NCBI GenBank assembly: GCA_029202545.1
Contig: CP119311.1
Span: 310,001 to 374,000, forward strand
Direction of reading: 5' to 3'
Length of the DNA: 64,000 nt
Source of the DNA: Candidatus Pseudobacter hemicellulosilyticus
GTDB lineage: Bacteria; Bacteroidota; Bacteroidia; Chitinophagales; Chitinophagaceae
Shown here: positions 1 through 8,273 of the stretch, one piece after another
Layout of the letters: each line of letters begins with the position of its first letter
How positions within the stretch are numbered: position 1 is the stretch's first letter
Notes under the pieces: generated by a model
What the model saw: the letters and a program-made list of their open reading frames with translations, nothing else
The model's database searches: none
What the model was told of the DNA's origin: nothing
Position numbers and translations under genes: made by a program

Positions 1-60
1 GGTCATGCACTACCCAATCACCGTGAAAAACTGTATCTTTAATGCTCAGCCCAACCATTC

Positions 61-1821
61 ATGAACCGTATTTTTCTGTTGGTGCTGTTCCTTACCGCCG
101 CAATCCATCAGGGCAGGGCACAGCAATACAATATCCGTTCGCTTATTGACGCCTGGAAAGATGCTGATACCGGGCAAAGCGCCCGTGCGCAATGCTTTTA
201 CGATACCCTCCATCGCAAAAAAGATACGGCCCGCTACCAGGAGCTGGCCTACCAGTTCCGCGAATACCTTGTACATCAACCCGACAAAAGACTGGAAGCG
301 CGCTTCATTCTTTACCAAACCCTGGGCCGGCTGGAATTCGGTTACCCCATCACTGACAGCACTCTGCTGCATATGCAAAAAGCGATCCGCCTGGCCAGTG
401 AGCTGGGAGACGATCAGCTGATGGCTGAGATCTACAGCGTTTATGGCGGTATTGGTGGTCCGGAAAATTACCTGCTCTATAATCTCAAAGCACTGGAACT
501 GCAAAGGCGGGTGGGCCTCCAGCATTTTTTCTTTGTCTTCACCCGCTTCTTTGATATCAGCCGGGCCTTATACCTCAACCAGGAATACCGGCAGAGCATT
601 GCCTACGGACTGGAATGCCTGAAGGCGCCTATTACAGACCATGACCACGCGGAGCCGCTGGTGTACATGTTCCAGCTGGATATACTGGGTGCTTCCTATA
701 AAAAGCTGGGCCTGTATGATAGCGCCGCCTATTATTATAAAGAGATGCTGCAGCAGGTAGAAGAAGCCATCCCGGATAACCCCGCCAAGCAACAATTATG
801 GGAAAGCATTGGCAAAGGCAACCTGGGACATATCCTCCACCTGCAACAGCAGGATGCCGCCGCATGGCCCCTGCTCAATACTTACCTGCAAGCCAGTCTC
901 AGTTATGGCGATCAGCTGAATATGGCCATGGCCAATAATTTCCTGGCCCAGCTGCACTTCAGGCAGCACCAGTTTCCTGCTGCCCTGGATCACTGGCATA
1001 AAGCCTATAAGGCCAGCCTCCAGGCTGGTTCCCTGGAGAACGCCGCACAGGCCACGGAAGGACTGGCCACTATTTTCCGGCAGACCCGCCAGACCGACAG
1101 CGCATTTTTTTATTATACCCTGCACCATCAGCATAAGGACAGCCTGGCCGCCGGCTTGAGACAGCTGCAGCTTTCCAATATGCAGGCCCGCATTGCATTT
1201 GACGATCTCCAGTCCGGTTTGCAACAATCACAGCTGGCCCTGCAGCAAGTACGCACCACCCGCAATGCCATCATGGCCGGTATTGCGGTACTCACCCTGC
1301 TGATCCTGTTATTGTACAACCGCCGCCGTATCCGGCAGCGCTATGCCTTGCAGCTGATGCAGCAGCAACAGGAAACCGCCCGGCAGGAGATCCTGCATGC
1401 CCGCCGGCAAATAGCAGGATTCAAAGACCATATTATTGAAAAGAATAACCTGATTGAAACACTGGAAGGCCAGCTCAACGATATGGGCCAGCAACAATCC
1501 CAGCAGGCCATCACCGAAAGCCTTCAGCAATACACCCTGCTCACCGATGAAGAATGGCACCAGTTCAAAATAGAATTTGCCAGAGCCTACCCGGATTTTC
1601 TCACCAGGTTAAGAACGCTGAACCCACAGATCAGCCCGGCGGAGGAGCGACTGGCCACCCTTATCTTCCTTCAGTTCAGTACAGATCAGATTGCCAGCAC
1701 CCTGGGCATTGGCCGCGAAAGTGTACTGCGCAGCAAACGCCGCCTCAAGCAAAGACTGCAATTACCAGAAACCACCACGATAGAAGAATACCTTTTCAAC
1801 TTACTGGACACCAACAGCTAA
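61..1821 (+). CDS. Membrane-anchored TPR protein with C-terminal HTH (586 aa), putative regulator
   Basis: The N-terminus is a signal peptide (MNRIFLLVLFLTAAIH, ending near AQQ). Residues about 30-380 are helical, with TPR-like spacing (YYYKEMLQQVEEA, LDHWHKAYKASLQAG). One membrane segment lies at about 402-418, followed by an arginine-rich stretch, a coiled coil at about 425-480 and a C-terminal DNA-binding region at about 530-570 (STDQIASTLGIGRESVLRSK) that resembles LuxR-type HTH. This periplasmic-TPR, TM, coiled-coil, cytoplasmic-HTH order is common among Bacteroidota one-component sensors. The next genes, a coupled small membrane peptide and a large secreted protein, have their own promoter with direct repeats, so they are a possible target, but that is inference. 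The ATG is used because the signal peptide begins there; no Shine-Dalgarno is present, as usual for the phylum. Confidence 0.8.
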   Translation: MNRIFLLVLFLTAAIHQGRAQQYNIRSLIDAWKDADTGQSARAQCFYDTLHRKKDTARYQELAYQFREYLVHQPDKRLEARFILYQTLGRLEFGYPITDSTLLHMQKAIRLASELGDDQLMAEIYSVYGGIGGPENYLLYNLKALELQRRVGLQHFFFVFTRFFDISRALYLNQEYRQSIAYGLECLKAPITDHDHAEPLVYMFQLDILGASYKKLGLYDSAAYYYKEMLQQVEEAIPDNPAKQQLWESIGKGNLGHILHLQQQDAAAWPLLNTYLQASLSYGDQLNMAMANNFLAQLHFRQHQFPAALDHWHKAYKASLQAGSLENAAQATEGLATIFRQTRQTDSAFFYYTLHHQHKDSLAAGLRQLQLSNMQARIAFDDLQSGLQQSQLALQQVRTTRNAIMAGIAVLTLLILLLYNRRRIRQRYALQLMQQQQETARQEILHARRQIAGFKDHIIEKNNLIETLEGQLNDMGQQQSQQAITESLQQYTLLTDEEWHQFKIEFARAYPDFLTRLRTLNPQISPAEERLATLIFLQFSTDQIASTLGIGRESVLRSKRRLKQRLQLPETTTIEEYLFNLLDTNS

Positions 1822-1847
1822 GCAGCTAACAGCCGTAGTCTGTCCGG

Positions 1848-1920
1848 TTTTGTCCGCCCACTGTGGCCGCTTTTGTCCGCCCCTCTTTCTTGCGGATGAC
1901 TTCAACGTGGGATAGGTTTG
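1848..1920 (+). promoter_or_regulatory. Promoter with upstream direct repeats, driving the 45-aa ORF and secreted protein genes
   Basis: A 12-bp direct repeat TTTTGTCCGCCC occurs at 1848-1859 and 1871-1882, 23 bp start to start (about two helical turns). Immediately downstream are a TTG at 1890-1892 and, after 20 nt, TAGGTTTG at 1913-1920, which fits the Bacteroidota -33/-7 consensus (TTG, about 20 nt, TAnnTTTG). Transcription would start near 1926-1930, ahead of the ATG at 1961. Repeats placed just upstream of -33 look like activator sites. The promoter match is seen in the sequence; the activator role is inference. Confidence 0.6.
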
Positions 1921-1960
1921 CTTTCCCTGAACCAATCCATGTACACCCTGCGTACACCTT

Positions 1961-2098
1961 ATGCAAAAACCTAAGTTCCATCCCAATTTGATCTACCTGC
2001 TCTGCATCATGGCAGCCATTGTACTGATGATGCTGGTCTGGTGGTATTTCGGAGAACATATAGAGCAACTCAATGAATCATCCTATAAAAAACAATGA
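1961..2098 (+). CDS. Small membrane protein, 45 aa, coupled to the downstream secreted protein gene
   Basis: The reading frame begins MQKPKFHPNLIYLLCIMAA, has one hydrophobic segment at residues about 9-30 and ends in a short charged tail (EHIEQLNESSYKKQ). It lies about 35 nt downstream of the predicted transcription start. Its TGA overlaps the ATG of the next gene (ATGA at 2095-2098), the usual sign of translational coupling. No family is recognised. The position suggests an accessory membrane peptide for the secreted protein that follows, or a leader that controls its translation. It is real if the promoter call is right; the alternative is a chance ORF. Confidence 0.5.
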   Translation: MQKPKFHPNLIYLLCIMAAIVLMMLVWWYFGEHIEQLNESSYKKQ

Positions 2099-5000
2099 TC
2101 CCTTATATGAAAATGAACATTACCCGAACCTCCTATCTTCATCCCCTGCTGTTTCTCCTATGCTTATTGTTGCCCGCAATGGTCAGCAGCCAGGTACTTT
2201 ATGTAAGCAGGACCGCCAGCGGCGCCGGCAATGGCTCCAGCTGGACCAATGCTTATAATACATTACAGGCGGCCATCACCCGCGCCAATGCAGAAAGCAG
2301 TATCAAAGAGATCCGCATCAGCAATGGCACGTATACGGAACCGGAAATGACCATCAGCAGTTCCTATAATATCACCGGCTCCTGGAATACCAACAGCAAT
2401 AACCAGGACTTTGCAGTGCCTACTATTCTGACCACCCAGCTAAAACACCGGCTCCTGCAAATTGACGCTATGCAGGTAGTGAAGCTGGACAGGCTCCGGT
2501 TCTTTGAATGCGGCAGTGATACGGTAGATGCAGGCGGGGCCATCAGGAGCAGCGCTGTACTCACCCTCACCAATTGCCAGTTCTGGGAAAATAAGGCAAG
2601 CAGAAACGTCGTCAATAACTTTGGTGGGGCCCTGTACCTGGATGGGCCTGCTACCATTGATTATTGCAGCTTCAATGATAACCGCTGCGGATTTTCCGGC
2701 GGCGCCATCTGCAATAGAAGCGAACTAACCATTGGCAGAAGCAGTTTTGAGAACAATACTACAGGGGATGATGCCGGGGCTATCTATAACGCAGGCAACC
2801 TTACTATCCACAGCACCCGCTTCAAGGGCAATCATATGGATTATGCCGAAGGTCCAGTCATTATCAATGGAAGGGGAGGCGCCATTCACAGTGTTGGCAA
2901 TCCGCTACGTATTACCAACACTGTTTTTGAGCAGAACCAGGCATGGAACGGTGGCGCTATTCATGCTTCCTCGTCAACGCTGGATGTAGTGAACTGCACG
3001 TTCTATGGAAACCAATGTTATTCCAATAGCCTTGGTCCTACAGGTCTTGGCGCTGCCATCTATAATCTTTACAGCAGCAACAATACCATCATGACCAATA
3101 TCCATAACAATATCTTCTTTGCCAATTTCGGGCCCTTCTATGGTAATCCCCTGAAACCCTGCCCTACAATTTTCCTGCAGGGCTACAACAGCAACACGGC
3201 TCCCAGCGTCAGCCTGCACAACAATATTATAGACCCAAGCCTCCTGGAAAAATACACCTATACCACAACCCCGGTTGATGAAGCAAATAATTTCTGGCTG
3301 ATCCCTTTCTTCGTGGACGCAGCCAATGGCAACTTCAGCCTTATGCAGAACAGCCCGGGCGTTAACATGGGTAGTACAGACCTGTACCAGGCCGCAGCCC
3401 GTCCGGGATATGACTTTACGCACCAGTTGCGCGTATCCCTATGCGTAATTGATATTGGCGCCTATGAGTACCAATGGCCTTCTCTGATGGAATTCAATCC
3501 TAATAACTATGGAGAATTATTTGTAGACCCTAACAGCACTTACAGTGGCTTTGGTGACAGGGGCAGTTCCTGGAGCAAGGCCGTCGTTTCTCTGGAAGAA
3601 GCCATTCCCTTTCTTAATCTCTGCCCATCCGTAGTGGAACTGCGCCTGGCAAAAGGTACATACCAGCAGGGACAACAGACCATTAACCGTCCTGTGTACA
3701 TCCGTGGCGGTTATGATCCACAGACCGGGCAGCAGGACTGGAATGCCAATCCCACCATCCTGCAACCCACAGGGAACAACAGGATACTGGCAACTAACGC
3801 CGCCACAGGTACTATCCGTGTGGAAGGAATTACTTTCCAGGGAGCAAACACCAATATTGCAGGCGGCGCCATTTACAACAGCAGGAACCTGGACCTTTCC
3901 TACTGCAAATTCCTGAACAACCATAGCAGTCATCTCGGCGGGGCCGTCTATGCAGAAGGTTATGCCACTGCCAGGAACTGTGCTTTCATCGGCAATGTTG
4001 GTTCTTCCGGCGGCGCTTTCTTCAATTTTGGCGCCAGCACCATTACCAATTGCAGCTTCCTGGATAACAGCTCCACCAGTGCCGGTCAGCATGCAATTGC
4101 CGGTCTTAACGGCGGCCATGCCCTTTACCTCTATAACAATATTATCTGGGGAGATCCAGGTCAGGTGTATCATGTGGGCCCACTGCGACTGGACCACAAT
4201 ATTATCCGCGGCGTATCCGGCAACAACCTGCACCTTATCAATGATGCTGCCACAGACCAGCTGGAAGCAGATCCGCTTTTTACCAATGGCGGTACCGGCA
4301 ATCTTCGCCTACAGGCCGGCAGCCCTGCCATCAACAAAGGGTTGAACAGTTTATATGAAAATGCCGATGGCATTGCCAATAACAACAGCCTGCTTACAGA
4401 TCCTGATCTTAACGGCGGCAGGCGGCAGTTCAGCCATACCATCGACCTGGGCGCCTATGAACGCCAGATGCTGCAGCAGACCATCACTGCTACTGCCCAG
4501 CAACTGGTATACGGGGAACAGGCCGCCAGCACTGCCAGCTCATCGGCCAGCCTGCCGCTGGTCCTGACCCCGTCTGATCCGGTCTATGCCAGCATAGTGC
4601 CGGCTAACAACTTCATCCAGGCTAACCGCAAAGGAACAGTACAGATCCAGGTGACCCAGCCCGGCAATGCGGAATATGATCCCGCACCTGCTGTATCCTA
4701 TCTCCTTACCATTGTTGCCAGGCCAGTGACCATTACCGCTACTCCACAGCAAAAGAACTATGGCGACGCTGACCCCGTTCTTAACTATTCTGTCAATCCG
4801 CAAATGATCACCGGAGATGGTTTTACCGGCAGCCTGCAAAGAGATCCCGGCGAGGATGCTGGCAGCTATGCCATCCTCTTGCATGATCTGTCAGCCGGCG
4901 ATAACTATGACATCAGCTATACCGGCAATAACCTGGACATCCAGCCGCTGCCTGTCCAGGTGACAGCTGACCCTCAGACAAAAACTTACGGCGACAGCGA

Positions 5001-6132
5001 TCCCACTCTTACCTACCAGCATGCTCCTGCCCTGGTTGGTACAGACGCTTTTACCGGCACCCTCAGCAGGGCAGCCGGTGAAAATGTTGGCCAGTATGCT
5101 ATCTCCAATGGCTTATCACTAAGCAGTAACTATACCCTGAACTATACAGGCGCCCAGTTTAGTATCACGCAAAAAAGTATACAGGTTACGGCTGATAACA
5201 AAACCAAGGTCTATGGTCAGCCTGATCCGGCTTTCACCTGGTCGGTCAGTCCCGCACTGATCACCGGCGATCTGCTGACCGGTGCGCTGACCCGCACCAC
5301 CGGAGAAGATGCCGGCGACTATGCTATTACTATCGGCTCCCTCAACAATCCCAATTATGCTATCGGATTTACGGCAGGACAACTGACCATCGGCAAGGCT
5401 CAGCAACAGATCAGCTGGAACCAGCAGCTGGTATCCGATTGTAACGGCAATACCAGCATTGGCCTGACCGCCAGCAGTTCCAGCGGTCTCACGGTAGACT
5501 ATGTATCCGCCAATACCAGGATAGCTACCATCAGCGGCAACCAGCTGACAATAGTAGGCCCCGGTCTGGCCACCATCACTGCCCGGCAACCGGGTAACAA
5601 CAACTACTACCCCGCCACCGAAGTACAGCAACAACTTACGTCCCGCCTTCCGGCCAACCTGCTGGTCAAACGCTGGGATGATGTGCTGGTCTTTAATAAC
5701 AACAGCAACAGCTTCTCGGGCTGGCAATGGTATAAGAATGATCAGCCTGTTAATGGAGGTACGGGGCAGTATCTCTATGAAAGCGGTAAGCTGAACGGGA
5801 CTTATTATGCTACTGCACATACGGCCGCCGGACAGGTAGTGCCCACCTGCCCTGTTACGCTGACACCCGGCGCCAGCACCTCCCTGATCAGTGTTACGCC
5901 CAATCCTGTAAGACCAGGCCAGGCAGTGACCGTGAGAATAAACCTGGATGCCGCTGCCCTCCAGGGCGCCAGCCTGCGGCTCTTCAATATACAGGGTATG
6001 GAAATGCGGGCGGTACAGACAGTAACGCCACAGACCAGCCTGACCATGCCGCTTGTGCCCGGCCTCTACGTGGTAAAACTCCAGCTTTCTACAGGCGCAG
6101 TATATTCCGTCAATGTGCTGGTCAGATCTTAA
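2095..6132 (+). CDS. Large secreted beta-helix/MBG-domain protein with type IX secretion C-terminal domain (1345 aa)
   Basis: A signal peptide (LLFLLCLLLPAMVSSQ) is followed by two long stretches (residues about 30-460 and 480-800) rich in GGAI/GGALY and N-rich turns, the pattern of right-handed parallel beta-helices of surface polysaccharide-binding or lyase-like proteins. Each opens with a similar SGxGxRGSSW/GAGNGSSW block. Residues about 870-1105 hold three tandem MBG-type repeats, each with KxYGxxDP and a TGxLxRxxGExxGxYAI block. A bacterial Ig-like stretch follows, and the last 80 residues (TPNPVRPGQ to the end, with LYVVKL) form a T9SS type A sorting domain. The protein should therefore be exported and attached to the cell surface. 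Its start overlaps the stop of the upstream 45-aa ORF; internal ATGs at 2107 and 2113 are alternatives. No catalytic motif is recognised; adhesin or surface-binding is the likely role. Confidence 0.85.
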   Translation: MIPYMKMNITRTSYLHPLLFLLCLLLPAMVSSQVLYVSRTASGAGNGSSWTNAYNTLQAAITRANAESSIKEIRISNGTYTEPEMTISSSYNITGSWNTNSNNQDFAVPTILTTQLKHRLLQIDAMQVVKLDRLRFFECGSDTVDAGGAIRSSAVLTLTNCQFWENKASRNVVNNFGGALYLDGPATIDYCSFNDNRCGFSGGAICNRSELTIGRSSFENNTTGDDAGAIYNAGNLTIHSTRFKGNHMDYAEGPVIINGRGGAIHSVGNPLRITNTVFEQNQAWNGGAIHASSSTLDVVNCTFYGNQCYSNSLGPTGLGAAIYNLYSSNNTIMTNIHNNIFFANFGPFYGNPLKPCPTIFLQGYNSNTAPSVSLHNNIIDPSLLEKYTYTTTPVDEANNFWLIPFFVDAANGNFSLMQNSPGVNMGSTDLYQAAARPGYDFTHQLRVSLCVIDIGAYEYQWPSLMEFNPNNYGELFVDPNSTYSGFGDRGSSWSKAVVSLEEAIPFLNLCPSVVELRLAKGTYQQGQQTINRPVYIRGGYDPQTGQQDWNANPTILQPTGNNRILATNAATGTIRVEGITFQGANTNIAGGAIYNSRNLDLSYCKFLNNHSSHLGGAVYAEGYATARNCAFIGNVGSSGGAFFNFGASTITNCSFLDNSSTSAGQHAIAGLNGGHALYLYNNIIWGDPGQVYHVGPLRLDHNIIRGVSGNNLHLINDAATDQLEADPLFTNGGTGNLRLQAGSPAINKGLNSLYENADGIANNNSLLTDPDLNGGRRQFSHTIDLGAYERQMLQQTITATAQQLVYGEQAASTASSSASLPLVLTPSDPVYASIVPANNFIQANRKGTVQIQVTQPGNAEYDPAPAVSYLLTIVARPVTITATPQQKNYGDADPVLNYSVNPQMITGDGFTGSLQRDPGEDAGSYAILLHDLSAGDNYDISYTGNNLDIQPLPVQVTADPQTKTYGDSDPTLTYQHAPALVGTDAFTGTLSRAAGENVGQYAISNGLSLSSNYTLNYTGAQFSITQKSIQVTADNKTKVYGQPDPAFTWSVSPALITGDLLTGALTRTTGEDAGDYAITIGSLNNPNYAIGFTAGQLTIGKAQQQISWNQQLVSDCNGNTSIGLTASSSSGLTVDYVSANTRIATISGNQLTIVGPGLATITARQPGNNNYYPATEVQQQLTSRLPANLLVKRWDDVLVFNNNSNSFSGWQWYKNDQPVNGGTGQYLYESGKLNGTYYATAHTAAGQVVPTCPVTLTPGASTSLISVTPNPVRPGQAVTVRINLDAAALQGASLRLFNIQGMEMRAVQTVTPQTSLTMPLVPGLYVVKLQLSTGAVYSVNVLVRS

Positions 6133-6151
6133 ATAGTAAAAAACTTCTTAC

Positions 6152-7498
6152 ATGACTTCCTATCATTCTTATAATAAATTACTGATCATAGCAGCTACCT
6201 GCTGCGGTTTATTGCTCAGCGGACTTACCGGACAATCACAGGAGATCAGCCTGGCCGCAGGCGGCGGCATAGGCGCATGGCATTATTCCCTTAACAACGG
6301 CAGTAGGACACTCCAGCCAGGATTCCAGGCGGGAGTCGGTTACCTGTTCCCTTTAGGTAACCGCTGGGGCCTCCGCACGGGGGTGGAACTGGGCAGTTAC
6401 CGGGCAAAGGCCAGGCTCAATAACGGGACTACGTATAGCAGCTACCAGGTAGACAGTGAAGGCGACGCCTTTGAATTCCAGGTACAACCGGAAGGCTACC
6501 AGGAAAAACAGCAACTGCTGACGGCCGATGTGCCACTATTGCTGCAGTTCCACCCTGCGGGGGACCAACGCGGTTTTTATGGCGCCGCCGGCGTAAAGCT
6601 GGGACTGCCCATCCGCAACCGGTTCAACAGCAGCGCCGACAGGATCAGCGCTTCGGGTTACTACCCTGATCTCAATGTAACCTTTACCGATCTGCCCGTG
6701 CATGGTTTTGGAACCCAGCCAGGATGGTCCGGCAAGGCCGAATACGATCTCAAACCCTCTTTTGCACTCAGCGCAGAAGCCGGCATGCGCTTCACTATCT
6801 CCACAAAAAGCAAACTCTATATTGGCGCCTATATTGACTATGGCCTGAACGATCTCAAAAAACAAACACCCAATAACCAGCTCCTTACCTATCAGCCGGA
6901 TGGACTGGCGCAAAGCAAACCGGCAGGCGTTTTTTCCCTGCCGGATGAAAGCGGCGCCGTCCGCCTGCTGGCCGCAGGCATTAAACTGCGCTGGGCCATT
7001 GCAACCACCCGGAAAAAGAAAGCAGCCCCGGTACCAGCCGTAATTGCAGAAACACCAGCGCCTGCACCTGTACCGGCAGACACTGCTGCAATAGCAATCA
7101 CCCCGGCGCCTGAACCGGTAAGCCCTGTACAGGATACGGTGGCAGCAACGCCCAAACCATTACCGGAGATAGATCCTGTGCATTTCGGAAAGGTAGGTGA
7201 TACCCTGCTGGCAGCTGCCAGTAAAACACAATTGCAGCAGCTGGTCAGTACCTTGAAAGAAGACCTGGGCCTGAATGCCGTGATTGAGGGGCATACCTGT
7301 AACGTAGGTAACAATGCAGCCAATGAGAAAGTGGGCCTGGCCCGTGCCCGCGCAGTCAAAGCTTTCCTGGTGAACCAGGGCATTGCCGCAGAGCGACTGG
7401 AAACAGTGTCCAAAGCTCAGCACCAACCCGTAGCCCCTAATGATACAGAAGCAAACCGCCGCAGAAACCGGCGGGTAGTAGTGAAGATCATAGAATAG
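6152..7498 (+). CDS. Outer-membrane beta-barrel protein with C-terminal OmpA domain (448 aa)
   Basis: It has an N-terminal signal peptide (residues 1-30), then an outer-membrane beta-barrel at about 31-290 with alternating strands. A Pro/Ala-rich linker (about 290-340, APVPADTAAIAITPAPEPV) leads into an OmpA-type peptidoglycan-binding domain at about 340-448, with IEGHTCNVG and a C-terminal NRRRNRRVVV signature. It lies 19 nt downstream of the secreted T9SS protein on the same strand and is probably co-transcribed. The product likely links the outer membrane to peptidoglycan. Its exact partner cannot be told from sequence. Confidence 0.85.
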   Translation: MTSYHSYNKLLIIAATCCGLLLSGLTGQSQEISLAAGGGIGAWHYSLNNGSRTLQPGFQAGVGYLFPLGNRWGLRTGVELGSYRAKARLNNGTTYSSYQVDSEGDAFEFQVQPEGYQEKQQLLTADVPLLLQFHPAGDQRGFYGAAGVKLGLPIRNRFNSSADRISASGYYPDLNVTFTDLPVHGFGTQPGWSGKAEYDLKPSFALSAEAGMRFTISTKSKLYIGAYIDYGLNDLKKQTPNNQLLTYQPDGLAQSKPAGVFSLPDESGAVRLLAAGIKLRWAIATTRKKKAAPVPAVIAETPAPAPVPADTAAIAITPAPEPVSPVQDTVAATPKPLPEIDPVHFGKVGDTLLAAASKTQLQQLVSTLKEDLGLNAVIEGHTCNVGNNAANEKVGLARARAVKAFLVNQGIAAERLETVSKAQHQPVAPNDTEANRRRNRRVVVKIIE

Positions 7499-7515
7499 TC
7501 ATGGCAGTAAACCGG

Positions 7516-7575
7516 GATCAGGAAAAGAGTATTCAATATTCGTTAACTACTGTATTGAACACTATTTTCCTGATC
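7516..7575. terminator. Bidirectional stem-loop between convergent genes
   Basis: GATCAGGAAAA at 7516-7526 pairs perfectly with TTTTCCTGATC at 7565-7575, and the inner arms (TATTCAATA against TATTGAACA) extend the pairing imperfectly. It begins 17 nt after the OmpA gene stop and overlaps the last 43 nt of the RibF-like gene on the other strand. Position between converging operons suggests a shared terminator. Confidence 0.55.
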
Positions 7576-8273
7576 TCTTTATTAGCAGGCCAGTTAAAGT
7601 AGGTATGTTTTCCCTGTACTGTTTTTACCCGGACAATTCCCGGCTGCACTTTTCCGTTACCATGCGCCTGCACCAGGTAAAGGCCCTGGGGCCAGTTGAT
7701 CCGTATCCTGTCCGTTTCCGGTTTGAACCAGGTAGGTGCCCGCCGCATCAGCGGCTGCAGTTCTTCCAGGGAAGCTGTTTCCATTTTTTTATAGAATTCC
7801 GTCAGCTGGAGGTGCTTCTGATAACTATAACGGAAAATGGTGACCTGTATATTCATCCGCTGGCAAAGCGCCAGAACGGTCTTCTGACTGCCCAGACCCT
7901 GGAAACCCAGGCTCTGCCTGGCGCCCAGGTACAGGCTGACTATAGGCATCAGCCGCCGGAGCCTGTGCATAAAATAACTGGCCGACCGGTCCAGGTCTTT
8001 TTTGGACATGGCCACCTTCAGCACAGCATCGGCGCCTATCTCCCGCATCATCTCAATCCGGCTTTGCTCACAGTCATAGGTCAGCTTTCGCTGGCCGGAT
8101 AATATTTCCCGCGGGCTGGGAGATATCAGCACCACACAGGCCTTCTGCTTACGCGCTTTGGCATCCCTGCAAAAACGTTTGATCAGGTTGATATCCCAGA
8201 GGATCAGCGGATCCCAGGTCCCGATAATGATGGAACAGGGTCCCTGCGCCTCGCCATATCTTTTAAAGTGCAT
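7533..8273 (-). CDS. RibF-like (FAD synthetase/riboflavin kinase fold) protein in lanthipeptide operon, active site degenerate
   Basis: The 246 aa follow the layout of bifunctional RibF. Residues 15-148 match the nucleotidyltransferase half: a beta-strand then GTWDP at 18-22, SPSPRE at 51-56 (RibF: phenylalanine-Asn-Pro-His-Pro-like loop), and YLGARQSLGFQGLGS at 115-129 (RibF: VGxDFRFGxxRxGD). Residues about 160-180 match its short linker helix and 190-246 the riboflavin-kinase barrel (WPQGLYLVQ for PPxGVYAV). The HxGH nucleotide motif (GxFDGVHxGH in RibF) is replaced by GTWDPLILWD, so FAD synthesis is unlikely. The gene overlaps the synthetase gene by 11 nt, so it is co-transcribed and probably acts with it, as a binding partner or a repurposed enzyme. 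The fold assignment is from pattern reading only and needs a profile search. Confidence 0.6.
   Translation of the reverse strand: MHFKRYGEAQGPCSIIIGTWDPLILWDINLIKRFCRDAKARKQKACVVLISPSPREILSGQRKLTYDCEQSRIEMMREIGADAVLKVAMSKKDLDRSASYFMHRLRRLMPIVSLYLGARQSLGFQGLGSQKTVLALCQRMNIQVTIFRYSYQKHLQLTEFYKKMETASLEELQPLMRRAPTWFKPETDRIRINWPQGLYLVQAHGNGKVQPGIVRVKTVQGKHTYFNWPANKEIRKIVFNTVVNEY

Noticed and set aside
3517..4233. Minus-strand ORF of 238 aa inside the secreted beta-helix gene
   Set aside because: Shadow of a low-complexity repeat gene; repetitive composition without domains.
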